A DNA stretch of 50,000 bases from Cryptomeria japonica (lineage: Eukaryota; Streptophyta; Pinopsida; Cupressales; Cupressaceae), in contig NW_026729317.1 in assembly GCF_030272615.1 (NCBI RefSeq), positions 1-50,000 of the forward strand, given 5' to 3'. Each line of letters begins with the position of its first letter. Position 1 is the first letter of the stretch. Shown in pieces: positions 9,488 to 18,399 of the stretch. Below the pieces are notes generated by a model. It saw only the letters and a program-made list of their open reading frames with translations, had not been told where the DNA came from and ran no database searches. The position numbers and the translations under genes were made by a program.

Positions 9488-10476
9488 AGGTGTGCGCACC
9501 GAGGTGCCCACCCTGGCGAAGGTGCACGCGAGGTGCGCACCCGGGGCAAACCGGGCTCCGACTTCGTGCACGCCGCACCTTGGAGCACACTTCGGAGCGC
9601 TCCTTGGTGCGCACCAGGGCGCGCAACCCAGCCGAGGTGCCCACCCCGGCGAAGGTGCACGCGAGGTGCGCACCCGGGGCAAACCGGGCTCCGACTTCGT
9701 GCACGCCATGGTGCCCACCGCGGCGAAGGTGCACGCGAGGTGCGCACCCGGGGCAAACCGGGCTCCGACTTCGTGCACGCCGCACCTTGGAGCACACTTC
9801 GGAGCGCTCCTTGGTGCGCACCATGGTGCCCACCAGGGCGCGCAACCCCGCCGAAGGTGCACGCGAGGTGCGCACCCGGGGCAAACCGGGCTCCGACTTC
9901 GTGCACGCCGCACCTTGGAGCACACTTCGGAGCGCTCCTTGGTGCGCACCATGGTGCCCACCAGGGCGCGCAACCCCGCCGAAGGTGCACGCGAGGTGCG
10001 CACCCGGGGCAAACCGGGCTCCGACTTCGTGCACGCCATGGTGCGCACCGCGGCGAAGGTGCGCACCCGGGGCAAACCGGGCTCCGACTTCGTGCACGCC
10101 GCACCTTGGAGCACACTTCGGAGCGCTCCTTGGTGCGCACCAGGGCGCGCAACCCAGCCGAGGTGCCCACCCCGGCGAAGGTGCACGCGAGGTGCGTACC
10201 CGGGGCAAACCGGGCTCCGACTTCGTGCACGCCGCACCTTGGAGCACACTTCGGAGCGCTCCTTGGTGCGCACCATGGTGCCCACCAGGCCGCGCAACCC
10301 AGCCAAGGTGTGCGCACCAAGGTGCACGCGAGGTGCGCACCCGGGGCAAACCGGGGTCCGACTTCGTGCACGCCGCACCTTGGAGCACACATCGGGGCGC
10401 TCCCGGGTTCGCACCGGCGTTGCGCACCGTGGTGGGCACCTCGGAGCACACCAAGGTGGGCAGCGAGGTGCGCACC
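9488..10476 (+). repeat. 128-bp tandem array, unit 2
   Basis: A subrepeat of 128 bp runs from GGTGCACGCGAGGTGCGC through CCGGGGCAAACCGGGCTCC, GACTTCGTGCACGCC, CTTGGAGCACACTTCGG and AGCGCTCCTTGGTGCGCACC to CCCACCAGGGCGCGCAAC. Copies start at 9728, 9856 and 9984. Shorter forms that skip the CTTGGAGCACACTTCGG part lie between them (for example 9654 to 9728, 74 bp). The array mixes long and short forms, as expected from unequal exchange or slippage. Confidence 0.88.
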
Positions 10477-12828
10477 TTTGATGCGATGCCTTCACTAATT
10501 TCCATAAAAGGCAAAAAAAAAACGAGATTTTAAAATTTCCGTTTTGAAAGATAGTGAGAAAAAGGGAATGCTGGTGCCATCTTGAGCCCGCCCTGGTGCG
10601 CAGCCCAGCCAAGGTGTGCGCACCAAGGTGCCCACCCTGGCGAAGGTGCGCGCCCGGGCAATTAACCCAACTTCCAACTTCGCGCGCGCCAGGGTGGGAG
10701 CGCACCCAACAACCGGGCCTGGGAAGAGCCAATGCGAGAAACCCCACCAAACGCTCTGACAAAAAAAGAGGGGGCGCTCCAGTAACCCCGCTTCGGAGCG
10801 CACCCTGGGCAAACCCAGCCAAGGTGCCCACCCCGGCCAAGGTGCAGGCGAGGTGCGCACCCGGGGCAAACCGGGCTCCGACAACGTGCACGCCGCACCT
10901 TGGAGCACACTTCGTAGCGCTCCCGGGTGCGCACCTCAGAGCACACCAAGGTGGGCAGCGAGGTGCGCACCTTTGATGCGCTGCCTTCACTAATTTCCAG
11001 AAAAGGCAAAAAAAAAAGGAGATTTTAAAATTTCCGTTTTGAAAGATAGTGAAAAAAACGGAACGCGCGTGCCATCTTGAGCCCGCCCTGGTGCGCAGCC
11101 CAGGTAAGGTGCCCACCCTGGCAAAGGTGCGCACCCGGGCAATTAACCCTACTTCCGACTTCGTGCGCGCCAGGGTGGCAACCGGGCCTCGGAAGAGCCA
11201 ATGCGAGAAACCCCACCAAACGCTCCGACAAAAAAAGAGGCGGCGCTCCAATAACCCCGCTTCGGAGCGCAGCCGGGGCAAACCCAGCCAAGGTGCCCAC
11301 CCCGACGAAGGTGCACGCGAGGTGCGCACCCGGGGCAAACCGGGCTCCGACAACGTGCACGCAGCACCTTGGAGCACACTTCGAAGCACTCCCGGGTGCC
11401 CACCGGCGTTGCGCACCGTGGTGGGCAGCGAGGTGCGCACCTTTGATGCGCTGCCTTCACTAATTTCCAGAAAAAGGCAAAAAAAAATGAGATTTTAAAA
11501 TTTCCGTTTTGAAAGATAGTGAAAAAAAAGGAACGCGGGTGCCATCTTGAGCCCGCCCTGGTGCGCAGCCCAGGCAAGGCATGCGCACCAAGGTGCCCAC
11601 CCGAGGTGCACACCCGGGGCAAACCGGGCTCCGACTTCGTGCAGGCCGCACCTTGGAGCACACTTCGGAGCGCTCCTTGGTGCGCACCATGGTGCCCACC
11701 AGGGCGCGCAACCCAGCCAAGGTCTGCACACTAAGGTGCCCACCCCGGCGAAGGTGCACGCGAGGTGCGCACCCGGGGCAAACCGGGCTCCGACTTCGTG
11801 CACGCCATGGTGCCCACCGCGGCGAAGGTGCACGCGAGGTGCGCACCCGGGGCAAACCGGGCTCCGACTTCGTGCACGCCGCACCTTGGAGCACACTTCG
11901 GAGCGCTCCTTGGTGCGCACCATGGTGCCCACCAGGGCGCGCAACCCAGCCAAGGTGTGCGCACCAAGGTGCACGCGAGGTGCGCACCCGGGGCAAACCG
12001 GGGTCCGACTTCGTGCACGCCGCACCTTGGAGCACACATCGGAGCGCTCCCAGGTTCGCACCAGCGTTGCGCACCTTTGATGCGCTGCCTTCACTAATTT
12101 CCAGAAAAGGCAAAAAAAAACGATATTTTAAAATTTCCGTTCTGAAAGATAGTGAAAAAAACGGAACGCGGGTGCCATCTTGAGCCCTTCCTGGTGCGCA
12201 GCCCAGGCAAGTTGTGCGCACCAAGGTGCCCACCCTGGCGGAGGTGCGCGCCCGGGGCAAACCGGGCTCCGACTTCGTGCACTGCATGGTGCCCACCAAG
12301 GCGCGCAACCCAGCCAAGGTGCCCACCGCAGCGAAGGTGCACGCGAGGTGCACACCCGGGGCAAACCGGGCTCCGACTTCGTGCACGCCGCACCTTGGAG
12401 CACACTTCAGAGCGCTCCTTGGTGCGCACCAGGGCGCGCAACCCAGCCGAGGTGCCCACCCCGGCGAAGGTGCACGCGAGGTGCGCACCCGGGGCAAACC
12501 GGGCTCCGACTTCGTGCACGCCATGGTGCCCACCGCGGCGAAGGTGCGCACCCGGGGCAAACCGGGCTCCGACTTCGTGCACGCCGCACCTTGGAGCACA
12601 CTTCGGAGCGCTCCTTGGTGCGCACCATGGTGCCCACCAGGCCGCGCAACCCAGCCAAGGTGTGCGCACCAAGGTGCACGCGAGGTGCGCACCCGGGGCA
12701 AACCGGGGTCCGACTTCGTGCACGCCGCACCTTGGAGCACACATCGGGGCGCTCCCGGGTTCGCACCGGCGTTGCGCACCGTGGTGGGCACCTCGGAGCA
12801 CACCAAGGTGGGCAGCGAGGTGCGCACC
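10477..12828 (+). repeat. Higher-order repeat copy 1, unit 2
   Basis: A 2,352-bp block of four modules. Each module begins with an A-rich island (10477, 10972, 11442, 12076) and continues with GC repeat sequence, giving module lengths of 495, 470, 634 and 753 bp. Islands share TTTGATGCG, TTCACTAATTTCC, an A tract, the palindrome ATTTTAAAAT, TTCCGTTTTGAAAGATAGTG and GCCATCTTGAGCCC. Modules 1 and 2 also hold an ~80-bp element with CCAAT. The block recurs next door as copy 2. Confidence 0.9.
10711..10790 (+). repeat. CCAAT-containing 80-bp element, first of four in unit 2
   Basis: Begins AACCGGGCCTGGGAAGAG, contains GCCAATGCGAGAAACCCC and a seven-A run before GAG. It occurs four times per unit, here at 10711, 11180, 13063 and 13531, always in the first two modules of each higher-order copy and nowhere else. 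Unlike its surroundings it lacks the GGTGCGCACC phrase. Its role is unknown. Insertion of foreign sequence into an ancestral module is possible, but I see no target-site duplication or terminal repeat. Confidence 0.6.
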
Positions 12829-14662
12829 TTTGATGCGATGCCTTCACTAATTTCCATAAAAGGCAAAAAAAAAACGAGATTTTAAAATTTCCGTTTTGAA
12901 AGATAGTGAGAAAAAGGGAATGCTGGTGCCATCTTGAGCCCGCCCTGGTGCGCAGCCCAGCCAAGGTTTGCGCACCAAGGTGCCCACCCTGGCGAAGGTG
13001 CGCGCCCGGGCAATTAACCCAACTTCCAACTTCGCGCGCGCCAGGGTGGGAGCGCACCCAACAACCGGGCCTGGGAAGAGCCAATGCGAGAAACCCCACC
13101 AAACTCTCTGACAAAAAAAGAGGGGGCGCTCCAGTAACCCCGCTTCGGAGCGCACCCTGGGCAAACCCAGCCAAGGTGCCCACCCCGGCCAAGGTGCAGG
13201 CGAGGTGCGCACCCGGGGCAAACCGGGCTCCGACAACGTGCACGCCGCACCTTGGAGCACACTTCGTAGCGCTCCCGGTTGCGCACCTCAGAGCACACCA
13301 AGGTGGGCAGCGAGGTGCGCACCTTTGATGCGCTGCCTTCACTAATTTCCAGAAAAGGCAAAAAAAAAAGGAGATTTTAAAATTTCCGTTTTGAAAGATA
13401 GTGAAAAAAACGGAACGCGCGTGCCATCTTGAGCCCGCCCTGGTGCGCAGCCCAGGTAAGGTGCCACCCTGGCAAAGGTGCGCACCCGGGCAATTAACCC
13501 TACTTCCGACTTCGTGCGCGCCAGGGTGGCAACCGGGCCTCGGAAGAGCCAATGCGAGAAACCCCACCAAACGCTCCGACAAAAAAAGAGGCGGCGCTCC
13601 AATAACCCCGCTTCGGAGCGCAGCCGGGGCAAACCAAGCCAAGGTGCCCACCCCGACGAAGGTGCACGCGAGGTGCGCACCCGGGGCAAACCGGGCTCCG
13701 ACAACGTGCACGCAGCACCTTGGAGCACACTTCGAAGCACTCCCGGGTGCCCACCGGCGTTGCGCACCGTGGTGGGCAGCGAGGTGCGCACCTTTGATGC
13801 GCTGCCTTCACTAATTTCCAGAAAAAGGCAAAAAAAAATGAGATTTTAAAATTTCCGTTTTGAAAGATAGTGAAAAAAAAGGAACGCGGGTGCCATCTTG
13901 AGCCCGCCCTGGTGCGCAGCCCAGGCAAGGCATGCGCACCAAGGTGCCCACCCGAGGTGCACACCCGGGGCAAACCGGGCTCCGACTTCGTGCAGGCCGC
14001 ACCTTGGAGCACACTTCGGAGCGCTCCTTGGTGCGCACCATGGTGCCCACCAGGGCGCACCCGAGGCAAACCGGGCTCCGACTTCGTGCACGCCGCACCT
14101 TGGAGCACACATCGGAGCGCTCCCAGGTTCGCACCAGCGTTGCGCACCTTTGATGCGCTGCCTTCACTAATTTCCAGAAAAGGCAAAAAAAAACGATATT
14201 TTAAAATTTCCGTTCTGAAAGATAGTGAAAAAAACGGAACGCGGGTGCCATCTTGAGCCCTTCCTGATGCGCAGCCCAGGCAAGTTGTGCGCACCAAGGT
14301 GCCCACCCTGGCGGAGGTGCGCGCCCGGGGCAAACCGGGCTCCGACTTCGTGCACTGCATGGTGCCCACCAAGGCGCGCAACCCAGCCAAGGTGCCCACC
14401 GCAGCGAAGGTGCACGCGAGGTGCGCACCCGAGGTGCACACCCGGGGCAAACCGGGCTCCGACTTCGTGCACGCCGCACCTTGGAGCACACTTCAGAGCG
14501 CTCCTTGGTACGCACCAGGGCGCGCAACCCAGCCAAGGTGCTCACCCCGGCGAAGGTGCACGCGAGGTGCGCACCCGGGGCAAACCGGGCTCGGACTTCG
14601 TGCACGCCGCACCTTGGAGCACACATCGGAGCGCTCCCGGGTTCGCACCAGCATTGCGCACC
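12829..14662 (+). repeat. Higher-order repeat copy 2, unit 2 (shortened)
   Basis: Repeats copy 1 at an offset of 2,352 bp with modules opening at 12829, 13324, 13793 and 14149. Module lengths are 495, 469, 356 and 514 bp. Modules 3 and 4 are therefore 278 and 239 bp shorter than in copy 1, and module 2 lacks one C in GGTGCCACC near 13462. These differences are shared by all units, so the duplication and deletions predate the spread of the 7.9-kb unit. The private T at 13279 lies here. Confidence 0.9.
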
Positions 14663-14836
14663 TTTGATGCGCTGCCTTCACTAATTTCCAGAAAAGGCAA
14701 AAAAAAGAAAAAAATGAGATTTTAAAATTTCCGTTTTGAAAGATAGTGAAAAAAACGGAACGCGGGTGCCATCTTGAGCCCGCCCTGGTGTGCAGCCCAG
14801 GCAAGTTGTGCGCACCAAGGCACCCACCCTGGCCAA
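14663..14836 (+). repeat. Terminal A-rich island 11
   Basis: The last island of the unit. It follows the standard order but its A tract is interrupted and longer (AAAAAAGAAAAAAATGAG region near 14700-14718). After TTGAGCCCGCC it runs into CACCCACCCTGGCC and then changes abruptly to the G-rich block. Recurs at 6740, 22586, 30509, 38432 and 46355. Confidence 0.75.
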
Positions 14837-15340
14837 GGTGGGTCACGGGGTGGGTCCTAGGGTGGGTAACGGGGTGGGTACTAAGGTGCGTGCCAAGGTG
14901 GGTCATAGGGTGGGTGCCAAGGTGGGCACCAGGGTGGGTGTGCACCAACCCTAGCCAGGGTAGGTCACGGGGTGGTTGTCGGGGTGGGCGTCAAGGAGCC
15001 AAGGTGGGTGGCAAGTAGCCAAGTTGCGTGCCAAGGTGGGTGTCGGGGTGGGTGCCAAGGATCCAAGGTGGGTGCCAAGGAACCAAGGTGGGTGTCTGGG
15101 TGGGTGCCGAGGTGGGAGCCAGGGTGGGTCCCAAGGTGAGTGCAAAGGTGGGTGCCAGGGTCAAGGTGAGTGCCAATGTGGGTTCCAAGGTGCCAGGGTC
15201 AGGGTGAGTGCCAATGTGGGTTCAAAGGTGCTAAGTTGGGTGCGAGGTTGGGTGCGAGGGTGGGTGGGTGCCAAGGTGTGCTAGGTGGAAGCCCGGGTGG
15301 GTCGGCATCCCATGGGTGTCGAGTTGGGTGCCTGATGGGT
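14837..15340 (+). repeat. G-rich GGTGGGTGCC block, unit 2 (G-quadruplex motif)
   Basis: About 500 bp of degenerate decamer repeats of the type CCAAGGTGGGTG, with GGG tracts almost only on the + strand, which is the RNA-like strand of the 5S gene. At 14840-14878 seven G tracts of three or four G are split by loops of 4, 1, 5, 1, 4 and 1 bases, a textbook G-quadruplex pattern. The block ends about 730 bp before the next 5S gene. No gene seen. Confidence 0.88.
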
Positions 15341-15687
15341 GCTTCTTGTCAAGTTTTAGTCGTCGGGACTCATTTCGAGCCTTAGAGGTCGTTTCTTGTC
15401 CGGTTGCCCTGTCTTCGACCTGGGAACCCAATTTTGGTCCTCGGGTCCCATTTTTTTTTGTCTCGCATCCCACTTTTGGCCTGTGGCCTTTTCGGGGTCG
15501 ATTCTCGTTTTGGGCATCAGAGCATGTTTCTTCTCCTAAAACCCAATATTTGTTTATTAAGTCTCGGAACACATTTTTGTTCTCGTGGACCCATCATGGG
15601 TCTTGGAACGCATTTGTGGTCCTTGGGTCCCATTTTGCATCCCGAAACTTGTGTTTTGGTGCTTGATCCCTATTTTGGGTGCCCACC
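15341..15687 (+). repeat. T-rich degenerate repeat block, unit 2
   Basis: The only clearly T-rich stretch of the unit. Phrases such as CTCGGGTCCCATTTT, CTCGCATCCCACTTTTGG, CTCGGAACACATTTTTG and CTTGGGTCCCATTTTGC recur every 25 to 40 bp. They suggest an old, decayed short tandem repeat. A nine-T run lies near 15450-15458. It would halt Pol III read-through coming from upstream, but that role is only a guess. No gene seen. Confidence 0.75.
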
Positions 15688-16046
15688 TTGCACCAAGTGC
15701 GCACCCGGGGCAAACCGAGCGCCTTGGTGCACCGGGGCAAGATCGAGCGTGCACCCGAGGCGCCCCGAACATGCACCAAGGTGCACTCGGCCCACATGTG
15801 AGCGCAGGTCGTTGCGCCCGAGGTGGTGTGTGGGCACCGCGTTGCAGACGGGACACTGCACGCACACGACGCCCCCTCCAGGTGCACGCACGTAGGCCGG
15901 GCCGGGTGCACACCCGACGCCCTAGCAAGGTGCGCGCACCCGGGCAGGGCTCACACTTGGCGAACGGGGCGCACTTCGCGAGGGAGGGTGTGCACCTCGA
16001 CGGGGGTGGGTGGCCGGGGTGGATTCGCACGTGGGTCGCGGTTTGC
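15688..16046 (+). other. GC-rich 5' flank of the next 5S gene, no gene seen
   Basis: A mostly non-repetitive GC-rich stretch with a few scattered GTGCACC and GGTGCGC words. It ends in CGCGGTTTGC just before the TAAGTAC motif. The same stretch precedes every 5S gene in the window (for example 7765-8123). I find no second promoter or RNA gene in it. Confidence 0.7.
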
Positions 16047-16074
16047 TAAGTACACACTGCGACAAGCTCATAAC
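16047..16074 (+). promoter_or_regulatory. Upstream Pol III region of 5S copy 3
   Basis: Identical to 8124-8151: TAAGTAC from -28 and C at -1. Confidence 0.5.
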
Positions 16075-16192
16075 GGGTGCGATCATACCAGCGTTAGTGC
16101 ACCGGATCCCATCAGAACTCCGCAGTTAAGCGCGCTTGGGCCGGAGTAGTACTGGGATGGGTGACCTCCCGGGAAGTCCCGGTGTTGCACCC
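16075..16192 (+). rRNA. 5S rRNA: 5S rRNA gene, copy 3
   Basis: Identical to copy 2 over all 118 bp, with intact internal promoter and helices. It lies 7,923 bp downstream of copy 2. Confidence 0.98.
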
Positions 16193-16205
16193 TTTTTTAG
16201 TTTTT
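16193..16205 (+). terminator. Pol III terminator of 5S copy 3
   Basis: T6 at 16193-16198, then AG and T5. Confidence 0.9.
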
Positions 16206-17410
16206 CGCCGGGCGTCGCAATGCTATTTGAATAAACCTTTTGCCCGTTTGCGTTCTCGTCGGGGCCGGGCCGGGCCGGGGTGCGCTGCCCGCACTACCGC
16301 GCGCGCGGGGGCGACACCGAGCGCGCACCCGAGGCGCCCCGAGCACACAGGCCACGGTGCAACCCGGGCGTTGTGCGCGCACCCCGGTGCGCCCGAGGTG
16401 CTGCGCGCGCACCCAGGTGAAATCGGTGTGCACCTCGGCCAGTGCGCGCTCGGTCGAGTCGCGCACGTTGGCCAAGGTGCACGGTGATGTTTCTTACTCT
16501 AAGGTTCCGCACCAGACGCCCGAGACAGGTGAGCGAAGCTGGGCGGGGCCGGGTGCGCGGCCGGGGCAGGTGCACGCAGCTGGAGAGAGCTTTGGAGCAC
16601 ACTTCGGAGCGCACCAATGATGCGCTCCATTCAAAAGTTTCCTGAAAAGGCAAAAAAAGTTGAGATTATAGAATTTCCCACTTGAGAGATTGTAAAAAAA
16701 AAAAATTTAAAATGAAGGAAACGCGGGTGCCAAGGTGTGCGCAGCCCAGCCAAGGTGTGCGCACCAAGGCGCCCACCCTGGCGAAGGTGCACGCAAGGTG
16801 CGCACCCGAGGCAAACCGGACAATTAACCCAACTTTCGACTTCGCGCGCACCTTGGAGCGCACTTCGGAGCGCTCCTTGGTGCGCACCAATCTTGGGCAC
16901 CTCGGAGTGCACCATGGCGCCCACCAAGGTGCGCACCCGGGGCAAACCGAGCTCCGACTTCGTGCGCACCTTGGAGCGCACGAAAGGTGCGCACCATGGC
17001 GCCCACCAAGGTGCGCAGCCCAGCCAAGGCGTGCGCATCAAGGTGCGCACCCTGGCGAAGGTGCGCACCCGGGGCAAACCGAGCTCCGACTTCGTGCGCA
17101 CCTTGGAGCGCACAAAAGGTGCGCAACCCAGCCAAGGTGTGCGCACCCCGGTCAAACCGAGCTCCGAATCGTGCGCACCAGAGGTGCACGCCATCGTGCG
17201 CACCTTGGAGCACACTTCGGAGCCCTCCTTGGTGCGCGCCGATGTTGCGCACCTCGGAGCGCACCCGGGGAAAACAATGCAATTAACCCGACTTTCGACT
17301 TCGTGGGCACCTCGGAGCGCTCTCGGGTTCGCACCTCGGAGCACACCGAGGTGCGCACCTTTGATGCGCTGCCTTCACCAATTTCCAGAAAAGGCAAGAA
17401 AACATTGAGA

Positions 17411-18399
17411 AGGTGTGCGCACCGAGGTGCCCACCCTGGCGAAGGTGCACGCGAGGTGCGCACCCGGGGCAAACCGGGCTCCGACTTCGTGCACGCCGCA
17501 CCTTGGAGCACACTTTGGAGCGCTCCTTGGTGCGCACCAGGGCGCGCAACCCAGCCGAGGTGCCCACCCCGGCGAAGGTGCACGCGAGGTGCGCACCCGG
17601 GGCAAACCGGGCTCCGACTTCGTGCACGCCATGGTGCCCACCGCGGCGAAGGTGCACGCGAGGTGCGCACCCGGGGCAAACCGGGCTCCGACTTCGTGCA
17701 CGCCGCACCTTGGAGCACACTTCGGAGCGCTCCTTGGTGCGCACCATGGTGCCCACCAGGGCGCGCAACCCCGCCGAAGGTGCACGCGAGGTGCGCACCC
17801 GGGGCAAACCGGGCTCCGACTTCGTGCACGCCGCACCTTGGAGCACACTTCGGAGCGCTCCTTGGTGCGCACCATGGTGCCCACCAGGGCGCGCAACCCC
17901 GCCGAAGGTGCACGCGAGGTGCGCACCCGGGGCAAACCGGGCTCCGACTTCGTGCACGCCATGGTGCGCACCGCGGCGAAGGTGCGCACCCGGGGCAAAC
18001 CGGGCTCCGACTTCGTGCACGCCGCACCTTGGAGCACACTTCGGAGCGCTCCTTGGTGCGCACCAGGGCGCGCAACCCAGCCGAGGTGCCCACCCCGGCG
18101 AAGGTGCACGCGAGGTGCGTACCCGGGGCAAACCGGGCTCCGACTTCGTGCACGCCGCACCTTGGAGCACACTTCGGAGCGCTCCTTGGTGCGCACCATG
18201 GTGCCCACCAGGCCGCGCAACCCAGCCAAGGTGTGCGCACCAAGGTGCACGCGAGGTGCGCACCCGGGGCAAACCGGGGTCCGACTTCGTGCACGCCGCA
18301 CCTTGGAGCACACATCGGGGCGCTCCCGGGTTCGCACCGGCGTTGCGCACCGTGGTGGGCACCTCGGAGCACACCAAGGTGGGCAGCGAGGTGCGCACC
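17411..18399 (+). repeat. 128-bp tandem array, unit 3
   Basis: Same order of long and short forms as unit 2. The private T at 17516 lies in the first copy. Confidence 0.87.

Larger units (their letters stand above)
8152..16074 (+). repeat. 5S rDNA unit 2 (7,923 bp, reference unit)
   Basis: A complete unit from one 5S gene start to the next. Only about 120 bp encode RNA; the remaining 7.8 kb is spacer made of nested repeats. Units 3 to 6 have exactly the same length. Its one private substitution is T at 13279 (G elsewhere), the only transversion I noted. It carries T at 11732, shared with units 1 and 3. Confidence 0.97.

Noticed and set aside
9488-10476. CRISPR array
   Set aside because: The regular repeats have no unique spacers of constant length. 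The whole 128-bp period is repeated, and the context is nuclear rDNA.
10477-14662. LTR retrotransposon or DNA transposon from the 2,352-bp direct duplication
   Set aside because: The two copies are adjacent with nothing between them, with no target-site duplication, primer binding site, polypurine tract or enzyme reading frame.
8152-16074. 35S rDNA genes (18S, 5.8S, 26S) hidden in the unit
   Set aside because: I looked for the long conserved rRNA stretches and found none. Apart from the 5S flanks, the T-rich block and the short CCAAT elements, the unit is satellite-like.
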